DNA of 64,000 nt, taken from the NCBI RefSeq assembly GCF_947498015.1, contig NZ_CANMIR010000002.1, forward strand, positions 124,001-188,000, in the 5' to 3' direction. Source of the stretch: an uncultured Neptuniibacter sp. Its GTDB lineage: Bacteria > Pseudomonadota > Gammaproteobacteria > Pseudomonadales > Balneatricaceae. Below the pieces are notes generated by a model that was not told where the DNA came from, did no database searches, and saw nothing but the letters and a program-made list of their open reading frames with translations. Positions 35,456 through 45,300 of the stretch are shown piece after piece. Position 1 is the first letter of the stretch, and each line of letters begins with the position of its first letter. A program made the translations under genes and the position numbers.

Positions 35456-36985
35456 TTAACGTCCGCCACCTTCAGAGCGGTTCAGGCTAAAACTGAATAC
35501 AGCCCCACCTTCAGAAGCGTTTTCAGCCCAAAGGTGTCCACCATGCGCTTCGATTAATGAGCGGCTGATCGCCAGCCCCATTCCCAGGCCATGCTCTTTG
35601 GTGGTAAAAAACTGCTCAAAAAGCTGTGAATCATCACTGACCGGCAACCCCGGTCCCTGATCATGCACACGGATTATAACCTGCTGATGCTCAGCTTCGG
35701 CAACATCGACCCAAATTACTTCCGGCTCCCCCTTTACACTCTGAGAGGTCGCCTCGATCGCATTCAAAAAAAGATTGAGTAAAACCTGTTCCAACTGGAT
35801 ACGGTCCGCTTCCACCTGAAGCTCAGGATATTGGATCCTATTCTCGATTCTCACCTGCTGACGCGATGCATTATCGGCACAAAAACCGATCACATCATCC
35901 ACCAGCTGACTCAACTCAATCGCTTTACGCTGAGGTTGGCCTTTGCGGGCAAAATCCATCATGCGATGGATAATTTCACCGGCCCTAAGCGCTGTTGCAC
36001 TGATTTTTTTCAGCGGTTTTTTTAAGATGGCTGTTTCGATCTGATCCTGTTTATTTAATCGCCTCTCAATCCCGCTGACATAGTTCACTATCGCTGTCAG
36101 CGGCTGATTTAGCTCATGGGCCAGTCCCGATGCCATCTCCCCCATCGTCATGATCCGGCTGGCACGGCTGACCTCATCCTGATACTGCTGTCGCTCCGCT
36201 TCTATCGCCTTCTGCAGCGACATATCACGCGCCACAATTGAGAAATATTCGATACGATCATCATAAGTCCGATGAGCCTGAACCTCTAAAATCACAGGGA
36301 TTTTATCCCCGCTCATCGTGCACATATCAACCTCACCCTGCCAGTCGCCTATCTCTCTGGCCTTCGCCATAGCCTCCTGAATCATCCGTTGGTCACTCTC
36401 AGAAAAAAACAGGTCGGCAAGCAGAATAGCGCTATTCGACTCCCCTGTTTCCAACCTTACCCGAGCGGCTTCATTGAGATTACTGACCCGTTCATCCAGA
36501 TCGACAAAAGCCACCAGATCACTACTACTTTCGAGCACCTTCGCTAGTCGCCGGTTGGTCATCTCCGCGTTGATGCGCCGACTGGCATCCCTTGAGACGA
36601 CCAGCATCTCTTTCAGCTCTCCCGTTTCGGGATCCCTTAGGGAGCGGCTGGTACTCTCCAACCAGGTATAGTGGCCATCTTTGCAACGAAAACGATAGGT
36701 ATGGGTATAGGTCCCCCGCTCATAACTCACACTGGGGGCACGCCGCTTAAAATCTTCAACATCATCTGGGTGATATAACTCGTAGGCCGAAACCCCTACG
36801 ATCTCATCAACGGTATACCCCAACAGATTCTCGACAGCGGGCGAAGCATAGATAAAACGCCAGTCATCCGGGGTATGACGCGAGATCATATCGGTGGACT
36901 GTTCGGCCATCTCAGCCAGCAGCTTATTACGCTCAGCATCCTGAGTCAGTGTGGAGGGTGGTCGGCCTTTAGGGGGCGATTCCAT
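35456..36985 (-). CDS. PAS-domain sensor histidine kinase (FixL-like, soluble)
   Basis: The kinase of about 509 residues has two PAS domains (about 25-140 and 150-265), a HisKA dimerisation helix with the phospho-accepting histidine in GLAHELNQPLTAI, and a HATPase domain (NLFLNAIEAT and GLGMGLAISRSLIEAHGG). No transmembrane helix is seen, so it senses a cytoplasmic signal. Heme binding as in FixL should not be assumed, since the diagnostic proximal histidine was not identified. The open frame starts with a TTG at 37042 inside a terminator T-run; the ATG at 36985 is a better start but has only a weak ribosome site. It is co-transcribed with the FixJ-like regulator. Confidence 0.88.
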   Translation of the reverse strand: MESPPKGRPPSTLTQDAERNKLLAEMAEQSTDMISRHTPDDWRFIYASPAVENLLGYTVDEIVGVSAYELYHPDDVEDFKRRAPSVSYERGTYTHTYRFRCKDGHYTWLESTSRSLRDPETGELKEMLVVSRDASRRINAEMTNRRLAKVLESSSDLVAFVDLDERVSNLNEAARVRLETGESNSAILLADLFFSESDQRMIQEAMAKAREIGDWQGEVDMCTMSGDKIPVILEVQAHRTYDDRIEYFSIVARDMSLQKAIEAERQQYQDEVSRASRIMTMGEMASGLAHELNQPLTAIVNYVSGIERRLNKQDQIETAILKKPLKKISATALRAGEIIHRMMDFARKGQPQRKAIELSQLVDDVIGFCADNASRQQVRIENRIQYPELQVEADRIQLEQVLLNLFLNAIEATSQSVKGEPEVIWVDVAEAEHQQVIIRVHDQGPGLPVSDDSQLFEQFFTTKEHGLGMGLAISRSLIEAHGGHLWAENASEGGAVFSFSLNRSEGGGR

Positions 36986-37040
36986 GGAGACAGTCTCAGC
37001 TAGGTGGTAAAACAACACGGGATGTTGCTCCGATGGTATC

Positions 37041-37084
37041 AAAAAAGAGGGGCGGGCCGAAGCAGCGTTACCGGCTTCGGCCCG
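37041..37084 (-). terminator. Rho-independent terminator after the acyl-CoA synthetase
   Basis: On the minus strand CGGGCCGAAGC (37084-37074) pairs perfectly with GCTTCGGCCCG (37063-37053) across a 10-base loop, followed by CCCCTCTTTTTT. It lies directly after the acyl-CoA synthetase stop and separates that gene from the histidine kinase. Confidence 0.85.
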
Positions 37085-37094
37085 GAGGCAATGG

Positions 37095-38732
37095 CTAGTC
37101 TAGATCTTTTAGCATAGAGCGCAGAGCAAACTTCTGCACTTTACCGGTAGATGTCTTTGGCAATGGCGCGAAAACGATCCGCTTTGGACATTTAAAATGT
37201 GCCATATTCTCACGACTAAACCGGATAATATCCTCCTCTGTCGCCTCCATCCCCTCCTTCAGAGTAACAAAGGCACAAGGTACCTCCCCCCAATGATCAT
37301 CAGGCTTGGCAACGACTGCCGCTTCCAAAATAGCCGGATGGCGATAGAGAGTATCTTCAACCTCGATCGTTGAAATATTCTCGCCACCGGAGATGATGAC
37401 ATCTTTGGAACGATCTTTTACCTCGATATAGCCATCAGGATGCCACACCGCCAGATCCCCGGTATGGAACCACCCACCCGCAAACGCATCCTCTGATGCA
37501 CTCGGGTTTTTCAGGTAGCCTTTCATCACATTATTGCCGCGCATAACGACCTCACCCAACGACTGACCATCCCGGGGACGGGGTTCTAAAGTCACCGGAT
37601 CAGCCACCATCAGCTCCTCCAGAGCCGGGGCCCGAACGCCCTGTCGTGCCATTTTTGCTGCTTTCTGCTCTAACTCTAACTGATCCCACTCTCGCTGGTG
37701 CGCACAAAAAACACTCGGCCCATAGGACTCGGTCAAACCGTAGGCATGCACAACCTGAATACCGATCGATTCCATCCCTTCGATAATCGCAGCCGGTGGC
37801 GCAGCTCCGCCAGTCGTCACTGTCACCGGATGATCCACCAATGCCTTCTCCTGCTCTGGGGCATTCAGCAACATATTCAACACCACAGGAGCCCCACAGA
37901 AGTGAGTAACCCCACAAGCCTGAATTAACTCAAACACTTTTTGAGGTAACAGATGACGTAAACAAACATGCGTTCCGGCGACCGCCGTGACCGACCAGGG
38001 ATAACACCAGCCATTACAATGGAACATCGGCAGTGTCCAAAGGTAGACCGCATGCGGGGGCAGGTTTTGACCAATAATATTACTCACTGCATTCAGATAA
38101 GCGCCCCTGTGATGATACACCACCCCTTTAGGGTTTCCGGTTGTACCTGAGGTATAGTTCAGCGTAATCGCTTGCCACTCATCCTCCGGCGGCTGCCAAC
38201 AAAACTCTGAATCCCCTTCAGCCAAAAGTGCCTCATATGTCAGCGACCCGATCAGCTCCCCTCCGCTAAATTGAGGATCATCTACATCCACGACAAGAGG
38301 GGATACACTCGCCATCCTTACGGCTTTACCCACCACATCAGAAAACTCCCGATCAGTGATTATCACACTGGCTTCACCATGATCCAACATGAACGCAACG
38401 GTTTCGGCATCCAAACGGGTATTTTGGGTGTTCAATACTGCACCAGTCATCGGGACTGCGAAATGTAGTTCCAGCATCTCTGGAAGATTCGGTAACATAA
38501 CCGCGACCGTATCGCCTGCACCAATTCCGCGCCGAGTTAATGCTGATGCCAACCTCCGACAGCGCTGATAGGTTTCCGCCCAGCTTCGTCGCACATCACC
38601 GTAGATAACCGCTGTGCGCTCCGGATATACGGTCGCCGCGCGCTCAATGAATGACAGCGGAGTCAACGCCGCATAGTTTGCTCTGTTTTTATCCAACCCC
38701 ATGCTGTACGGATTGTTATTTTTATTTTCCAT
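37095..38732 (-). CDS. AMP-forming acyl-CoA synthetase
   Basis: This 545-residue member of the adenylate-forming family activates a carboxylic acid to its CoA thioester. Visible motifs are the phosphate loop YTSGTTGNPKGV, AYGLTESYGP, GWFHTGDLAVWHPDGYI, KDVIISGGENIS and the C-terminal lysine region PKTSTGKVQK. The segment VLNTQNTRLDAETVAFML groups it with medium-chain or DmdB-like (3-methylmercaptopropionate) ligases, but substrate cannot be assigned. It is downstream of a hydrolase and a MaoC gene on the same strand, probably as one operon, and ends at a strong terminator before the two-component system. Confidence 0.9.
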   Translation of the reverse strand: MENKNNNPYSMGLDKNRANYAALTPLSFIERAATVYPERTAVIYGDVRRSWAETYQRCRRLASALTRRGIGAGDTVAVMLPNLPEMLELHFAVPMTGAVLNTQNTRLDAETVAFMLDHGEASVIITDREFSDVVGKAVRMASVSPLVVDVDDPQFSGGELIGSLTYEALLAEGDSEFCWQPPEDEWQAITLNYTSGTTGNPKGVVYHHRGAYLNAVSNIIGQNLPPHAVYLWTLPMFHCNGWCYPWSVTAVAGTHVCLRHLLPQKVFELIQACGVTHFCGAPVVLNMLLNAPEQEKALVDHPVTVTTGGAAPPAAIIEGMESIGIQVVHAYGLTESYGPSVFCAHQREWDQLELEQKAAKMARQGVRAPALEELMVADPVTLEPRPRDGQSLGEVVMRGNNVMKGYLKNPSASEDAFAGGWFHTGDLAVWHPDGYIEVKDRSKDVIISGGENISTIEVEDTLYRHPAILEAAVVAKPDDHWGEVPCAFVTLKEGMEATEEDIIRFSRENMAHFKCPKRIVFAPLPKTSTGKVQKFALRSMLKDLD

Positions 38733-38845
38733 ACTTCAACCTCATACCCATCTACTCAACCTCCCTCTGACCGGGGAGTGGAACCGGGCCGATGTCACCT
38801 GAAAAACTGCAGATAAACCGGCCTGTCCATAACCAAGCTTTTCTG

Positions 38846-39391
38846 TTAACGGAGGAAGTTCATACTGAACTCTTTGAACTGCGGTGCATCTGAACGACCG
38901 ATCCATTCAAAGCCGACCATCTCACGGGTTACCATCTTGATACCCTCTTCGCGCATACGCTCAACAGCAGACGCTGTATCATTGGGATTACGCGCCGAGA
39001 TCGCATCACTGACGACGTAGACCTGCTTACCCTGTGCCTGCAGGCGCAATGCGGTTTGCATGACGCAGACATGCGCCTCCATTCCGCAGATCACAATCTG
39101 CTCACGATCCAACTGATCTATACGCTCACTACACTCCGGTGCATCCGCACAAGAGAAATGTGTTTTACCGATAAAATCGGTTTCCGGAAGCATCTCTCTC
39201 AAGGTTGATACTGTAGGCCCTACCCCCTGTGGGTATTGTTCAGATGCCAGCACCGGCACATCCATCAGTTGTGCAACACCAATCAGCCACTGGCAGTTCG
39301 TGACCAACTTTTCATTATCAAACACACCTGGTAGTAGTTTTTCCTGAACATCCACCAGTAGTAACGCTGACTTACCCGCTTCAATTAACAT
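38846..39391 (-). CDS. Isochorismatase-family cysteine hydrolase (YcaC-like)
   Basis: This 181-residue hydrolase of the isochorismatase superfamily shows the catalytic triad: aspartate in LLVDVQEKL, a lysine in FIGKTHFS and the nucleophilic cysteine in CGMEAHVCVMQTAL. Members hydrolyse amides or ester-like bonds; the YcaC group has no agreed substrate. It starts 12 bases after the MaoC stop, so the two are co-transcribed, with the acyl-CoA synthetase following. Confidence 0.88.
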   Translation of the reverse strand: MLIEAGKSALLLVDVQEKLLPGVFDNEKLVTNCQWLIGVAQLMDVPVLASEQYPQGVGPTVSTLREMLPETDFIGKTHFSCADAPECSERIDQLDREQIVICGMEAHVCVMQTALRLQAQGKQVYVVSDAISARNPNDTASAVERMREEGIKMVTREMVGFEWIGRSDAPQFKEFSMNFLR

Positions 39392-39403
39392 GCACTCTCC
39401 CCT

Positions 39404-39838
39404 TTATTCTGCTGGTCGACGATCAACCATATTGGTTGCCACACCCTCTGCAACAACCTTCTCACCTACTCGGCATACAGTCTCAAGTTTGACGCGACGA
39501 CGCTTTTCGTCGATCTCCAGCACTTTTGCAGATGCCACGACCGTATCACCTATATGCACTGGTGCTTTGAACCGCAACTCCTGATCGATATAGATCGCGC
39601 CAGGCCCAGGCATCCGAGTACCCAGTACCGCTGAGATCAATCCTGCACTGAACATACCATGAACAATCCGCTGCTCGAACATCGTTTGCGCTGCATACTC
39701 GGCATTAATATGAACAGGATTATCATCCCCGGTAATTCCGGCAAACAGTACTACATCCGCTTCAGTGATGGTCTTTGCATAGCTCGCAGTCATACCCACT
39801 TCAAGATCTTCCAGATAGTAACCATGTAACTCTTGCAT
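39404..39838 (-). CDS. MaoC-family (R)-hydratase
   Basis: The 144-residue hot-dog-fold protein is like PhaJ, which hydrates 2-enoyl-CoA to (R)-3-hydroxyacyl-CoA for polyhydroxyalkanoate synthesis. The hydratase-2 motif is clear: FAGITGDDNPVHINAEYA followed by VHGMFSAGLIS. The ATG at 39838 follows GAGAGGAA; the frame extends upstream without support. It heads an operon with a hydrolase and an acyl-CoA synthetase and is divergent from malonyl-CoA decarboxylase and PhaB, a set consistent with acyl-CoA and PHA metabolism. Confidence 0.9.
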   Translation of the reverse strand: MQELHGYYLEDLEVGMTASYAKTITEADVVLFAGITGDDNPVHINAEYAAQTMFEQRIVHGMFSAGLISAVLGTRMPGPGAIYIDQELRFKAPVHIGDTVVASAKVLEIDEKRRRVKLETVCRVGEKVVAEGVATNMVDRRPAE

Positions 39839-39954
39839 AACTATTCCTCTCTCAATACTCAAATGGCTTTGCGGTCCGATCAGGCCTCCGTCAAAGCTAT
39901 TGCTGGACGCAAGGTTTGATGAACGATTGAGCTACACAATAATATGCCAGAAAC

Positions 39955-39984
39955 AAAAAACCAAGTATTTACCCTTGGTTTTTT
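39955..39984 (+). terminator. Terminator-like hairpin between divergent maoC and mcd genes
   Basis: AAAAAACCAAG (39955-39965) and CTTGGTTTTTT (39974-39984) form a perfect 11-bp stem with an eight-base loop. The G/C part is only CCAAG, with A and T runs on each flank, so it could end transcription in either direction. It sits between two divergent genes, where a simple end-of-gene terminator is not expected. Confidence 0.55.
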
Positions 39985-40072
39985 AAATTTATTTTGCTAA
40001 CTTGCCTAACAAATCTTGATTTAACAGCCAAAAACTTGATCAGCAATGAACCAAAATCGAGGATTTACCCCT

Positions 40073-41455
40073 ATGAGTAATCAGATCAGCTCAACATTTA
40101 TCGAGCGCACCCTGACTCAGCTAAAAAGGGTCTGGCATGATCTCTCAATCGACCGCCAGAACTCTGATGCACTGCAGATCTCCTCAGAACTTAGTGATAC
40201 GGACTCAGAACAGCTACTTCAATGGATGAACAACTGCCTGAACCATAAAGGCGGCGAGGTTGCCGCCAGAAGGCGGGCAGCGCAGATTGGTGAAAGCTAT
40301 CTGGCTCTGAATCAAGCAGGGCGTATACGCTTCCTGAAGCTACTCAATCAACACTTTGACGTTGACTCCATGGCTGTGGAAGCCGCGATTGAAGACTGGC
40401 GACAAGCAGACACAAACAGTAAGCCCAAAAGCGCTACCCGCCTAAGAGAAACGCTTGAGCCACCCAGACTCAGGCTTCTTAAACAGTTCACCGAGCTACC
40501 GGAAGGGGTTAAATTCCTGGTAGATCTGCGTGCAGAGCTGATTCAATTAAAGAAAGAGCATCCGGAGTTGGCCGCCCTTGAAAACGACCTGAAGCACCTT
40601 CTCACCAGTTGGTTCGATATCGGCTTGCTTCAGCTTGAACAGATCAACTGGCACTCCAGCGCAGAGATTCTTGAAAAGCTAATAGCCTATGAAGCAGTGC
40701 ATGCGATTCAAAGCTGGGATGACCTGAAGAACAGACTAGATTCAGACCGCCGCTGCTTTGCATTCTTCCACCCAAACATGCCAAATGAGCCTCTGATCTT
40801 CGTAGAGGTAGCCCTGGTTACAGGCCTGGCGGATAACGTCCAGAAACTTCTGGATGAAGAGGCACCCATTATTGATATTCAGGCCGCAGATACTGCGATC
40901 TTCTACTCCATATCCAACGCACAGAAAGGCCTCGCGGGTATCAGTTTCGGTAACTTTTTAATTAAGCGAGTCGTTGCAGAACTTCAGCATGACTTCCCAA
41001 ATCTGACCCAATTTTCAACTCTCTCACCTGTGCCTGGCTTTGTACGCTGGCTCAGTAGCCAGGATGAGAACGCCCTAAGAGGGTTACCCGGTGGGAAACA
41101 GTGGGTGGCTTTAAGCCAGCCTCGCCTGCCTCTTGACTGGCAGCAGGATCAAGAACTGCAACAGAAGCGCAAGGAACCTCTCTTAAGCCTCGCAGCTCAC
41201 TACCTTTGTCAGGAGAAAAGGCGTGGCGTAACAGCACGGGATCCGGTCGCCCACTTTCACCTCAGCAACGGCGCAGAACTTGCCCAGATAAACTGGATGG
41301 CAGACAGTTCTGAAAATGGACTCAACCAGTCTGCCGGCCTGATGGTCAACTACCTGTATGACCTTCCCCATATAGAAAACCGTAGTGAGATGTACAGCGC
41401 GAAAGGCAATATCGCTTACGCGCCGGTTATCCGCACACTACTAAAAACCAACTAA
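40073..41455 (+). CDS. Malonyl-CoA decarboxylase
   Basis: This 460-residue enzyme converts malonyl-CoA to acetyl-CoA and CO2. An N-terminal helical domain is followed by the GNAT-like catalytic domain; FFHPNMPNEPLIFVEVAL, FYSISNAQKGLAGISFGN, FSTLSPVPGF and the C-terminal HFHLSNGA, with the conserved Ser/His residues, match the family. The ATG at 40073 has GAGG nine bases upstream; an upstream ATG at 40046 has none. It is followed 37 bases later by the PhaB gene, so acetyl-CoA released from malonate could feed acetoacetyl-CoA metabolism. Confidence 0.93.
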   Translation: MSNQISSTFIERTLTQLKRVWHDLSIDRQNSDALQISSELSDTDSEQLLQWMNNCLNHKGGEVAARRRAAQIGESYLALNQAGRIRFLKLLNQHFDVDSMAVEAAIEDWRQADTNSKPKSATRLRETLEPPRLRLLKQFTELPEGVKFLVDLRAELIQLKKEHPELAALENDLKHLLTSWFDIGLLQLEQINWHSSAEILEKLIAYEAVHAIQSWDDLKNRLDSDRRCFAFFHPNMPNEPLIFVEVALVTGLADNVQKLLDEEAPIIDIQAADTAIFYSISNAQKGLAGISFGNFLIKRVVAELQHDFPNLTQFSTLSPVPGFVRWLSSQDENALRGLPGGKQWVALSQPRLPLDWQQDQELQQKRKEPLLSLAAHYLCQEKRRGVTARDPVAHFHLSNGAELAQINWMADSSENGLNQSAGLMVNYLYDLPHIENRSEMYSAKGNIAYAPVIRTLLKTN

Positions 41456-41492
41456 CAGAATAGATCTGAGAATAACAATTAAGGAGACAGAT

Positions 41493-42236
41493 ATGACACA
41501 ACGTGTAGCGGTCGTGACAGGTGCCCAGGGTGGACTGGGTGAAAGCATGTGCAAAGCGATGCAGGATCAGGGGCACAAAGTAATCGGGAGCTATCTTCCT
41601 GGCACCGAGGAAGCAGCCAAATCCTGGCAAAAGAAGATGAAAGGTGATGGCTTTGAGGTTGAAATTTTTCCGCTTGATGTCACGGATTATGATCACTGTT
41701 GTAGTTTTATCGCAACCGTAGAAAAGGAAGCGGGGCCAATCGACATTCTGGTCAACAACGCCGGAATTACACGGGATGGCCCCCTGAAACGCCTTCAACC
41801 CGAACAGTGGAGTGCGGTAATCCAGACAAATCTGGATTCTATGTACAACATGACACAACCCCTCTTTGCCTCAATGTGTGATCGAGGTTTTGGCCGGATC
41901 GTTAATATCTCCTCCCTGAATGGTGAGAAGGGCCAGTTTGGCCAGGCCAACTACTCCGCTGCTAAAGCGGGTATCTACGGATTCACTAAGGCTATAGCTC
42001 AGGAAGGGGCTCGCAAAGGGGTTACCGTTAATGCAGTTTCACCCGGATATATCGATTCTCCGATGGTACGCCAGGTACCTGAGAATGTACTGAACAGTAT
42101 CATCGATGGCATTCCTGTTGGCCGACTGGGCCAGCCTGAAGAGATCGCCAGAGCCGTCGCTTTCCTGACCGCTGAAGATGCAGGTTTTATCACCGGAACC
42201 AACCTATCTGTCAATGGCGGTCAGTACATGAGTTAA
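41493..42236 (+). CDS. phaB: Acetoacetyl-CoA reductase (PhaB)
   Basis: The 247-residue short-chain dehydrogenase reduces acetoacetyl-CoA to (R)-3-hydroxybutyryl-CoA. The nucleotide loop VTGAQGGLGESM, NNAGITRDGPL, the catalytic serine in ISSLNGEKGQFGQ and YSAAKAG are visible. The exact string around NGxKGQFGQxNYSAAKAG is characteristic of PhaB rather than FabG. It is preceded by AAGGAG and probably co-transcribed with malonyl-CoA decarboxylase. A PHA synthase is not in the window. Confidence 0.92.
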   Translation: MTQRVAVVTGAQGGLGESMCKAMQDQGHKVIGSYLPGTEEAAKSWQKKMKGDGFEVEIFPLDVTDYDHCCSFIATVEKEAGPIDILVNNAGITRDGPLKRLQPEQWSAVIQTNLDSMYNMTQPLFASMCDRGFGRIVNISSLNGEKGQFGQANYSAAKAGIYGFTKAIAQEGARKGVTVNAVSPGYIDSPMVRQVPENVLNSIIDGIPVGRLGQPEEIARAVAFLTAEDAGFITGTNLSVNGGQYMS

Positions 42237-42305
42237 GAGATTCCCGGAGAGAAATACAGTGACGCAGACCTCTCTCACCTGATGCCTCACCGGGCTTCAG
42301 TCATT

Positions 42306-45300
42306 TCACTCCGGTTTAGGAGGCTCCGCGCCTCCTTTTTTCATATTTCGAGGCATCATTTCAACCCGATTTTTACCGTTACGCTTAGCTACGTATAACG
42401 CCTGATCAGCACGTTTAAACAGCGCGCTCAATTTATCACCCTGCTGATACTGACTCACACCAATACTCACAGTGATTGATTCTACACCCTCAAAGCAGGC
42501 CTGCTGAGCCCGGAGCCGTATCTTCTCCGCCACCACATAGGCATGAGTCAGATCGGTGTTTTCACAGATCACAACAAACTCCTCTCCACCCCAGCGCCCG
42601 ACGACATCAATCTTACGTACCGCTCCGGATAAGATCACAGCAAGATGCTGAAGCACACAATCACCAACATCATGTCCATAGCGATCATTAACATTTTTAA
42701 AATCATCAATATCCAACAGGATAACAGTGAAAGGCAGCCCCTGGCGGTTGAAACGTTCCTGTTGTATGGAGAGAATCTCATCAATCTTAAGGCGATTAAA
42801 TAAACCGGTCAGCCCATCTCTGACCGACAACTCCTCGATCCGCTTTTTATCGGTCACATCTTCAGATATAGCACGATACCCTGTAATTTTTTCACCTGAA
42901 ATCACAGGTTCTACATGCGTCAACAGATAGAGATCTCTCCCCTCGCTTGTGACACATTTAACCTCGCCTGACCACAAGTGGCGCGTATTGATCGCTGCCC
43001 ACATATCGGTATAAAAACTGGTCGGTTCTTCTGGGCAGAAGAGCTCACTTAGATTCCCGCCGATTAAATCCTCCTCCACGTATCCAAATACACGACACAC
43101 GGAGGGGTTGGCAGCGGTAATTTTTCCCGATTGATCAAAATGGGTAATCAATACATGACGATCTACCATCGCCTGTTGGGAAACAATCTGTTTATGCGCA
43201 TCAGCAATCTCTTGGTTTAATTTGCTGACAGCACGATTTCGATAGATCAGGACCAGAGCAATAATGATAAAGAGGGTAATAATCTGAATAATCAGCTGAT
43301 AATCAGTGCCCCGCTGATAATTGATTGACACCCAACTGTTATGAAACCGTTTTCTCTCCTCTGGCGAAATCAGGCCCAGCGCCTTTTCCAGTATGGGCTT
43401 CAATTGAGGTTCTTCACGACTGACACCGATCGACAGATCCCAGGAATCATCAAAGGTTCCGGATACCTTCAATTCTCCGGTGTATTCATTCTGTATCCAG
43501 TAGCCAATCGAAGAGAGGGCATCAATGTAGGCGTAGAGTTCGCCCGAGCTGACCCGAGACAACCCTTCCTGAATTGAATCTACCTCGATCAGGTTAATCT
43601 TGGGGTATCTGCTTTTAATCCGTTCACTAATGGCATAGCCCCGAACAACCCCCACCTTACGATGATCGAGACGCTTGATATCACTCACAAAGGTTTCATT
43701 AACCGTTGTCGCATATACCAGCGGTAATGATATATAGGGTGAAGTGAATGACAGGAACGTCTCTCTATCAGCTGAAGGCATCACCAGGGGAAAGAAATCG
43801 CACTTTCCAGCCTGCCCAAGGCTCACAGACTCTTCCCAACTGCTGACCGGGATCGGCTTGATTGGAACTCCCAAATAAGCCTCAAAACGGCGTATATACT
43901 CTGATGTAATCCCGGTATGCTGCCCATCTTCAATCGCCTCAAGTGGTAGCCATTGAGGGTCTAAACACGTACGGAGGCTTTTTTTCTCTGCAAGGTATCG
44001 ACGATCATCGGGCGTCAGGGTTTTATCGTAGCTCCCGTTATGGGTATCTATCCACCTATCCTTGAGCTCAAGGTTACGGCTATAGGATACCGCTTCGTTC
44101 GCCTTTATTAATATCGACAGTAATAATGAATTCCCCTTCGCAACTCCCATTGGCAATTGGGTACGTTCAGGTAGTTCCAAGCGATCAATCTTCCTGATTC
44201 TGACATTACTGAACCAGTTCTTATGGATGTAGTAATCCAACTGTGGCAGACTCGCCAGCACCACATCAGCACGCCCTAACGCAACCGCCTTTAATGCCTC
44301 ATTCGTTGTTGAAGCGACGAGTAACGTTAAATTCGGATAGTGCTCCATGAGATAGTTGTGGAGAAAGTTTTTATTGGTAACCGCAACAACCTTACCTTCC
44401 AGATCAGAAAGCGTTTCAATATCGGAACGCTCATTCACAGCAGCCCCTACCACATAATCAATATGCGAAAAGGGCGTAAAATCGATAAAAGCCTTTCGCT
44501 CCTCTGTAGCTGCAATATGTGGGATGATGTCGAGATTACCCTCTTTAAGCATCTGCAGATATTCATGCCAGGGCTTGTTACTAATAAACTCGATCTCAAC
44601 ACCTAAGAGGTCACCCAGCATATTGATATAATCAACGGTATAGCCTTTCGCCCTTCCCTCTTCATAAAAATTGAAAGGAGGGAAATTGGACAGATTCTGC
44701 ACTCTTAATACCGGATGATTCTTTAGATACTCCAACTCATCATCTGTCAACGCTAACGGATGCAAATCAGATCGCTCCATCCAGCTCCATTTAGATAAAA
44801 TTTTTGATTTTTCCTGATAGGTCACTTCAGTGAATGCTTTAGCCAATATCCTCTTGAAAATTGGGTAATCACTCCGTAAGCCAACAACACTCTGTGTCCA
44901 CAGCTCCTCTAATGGAAAGACCGGCTCGATCTCAACCATAGAGTTTTGCACTAACAGATAACTGTCAATGTTCATTCCGACCACAATATCAGCTTTGCCA
45001 CTGAGCACCGCATTGAACGCAGCATCCGTGGATTCATACCCTAAAAGAGACCCGCCCCTCTGATGCTTTTCCAGATAACGCTGTATATGTTTTTTATCTC
45101 GATGATAGGCCACGTTAAGACCATGCATCTCCAGACTGCTGGAAAGCGGAAAAGTACGATCTTTACGCGCAAAAACCATCGTAGGAAAATTGATCGGCGT
45201 ATCAACAGTTTCTAAACCGTAGTTCTCAGCGGTGGACCGGTTCATTGCCCCAACCAGATCAATGTCACGACGCTGCACTCGATCCAGAAGTGAATCCCAG

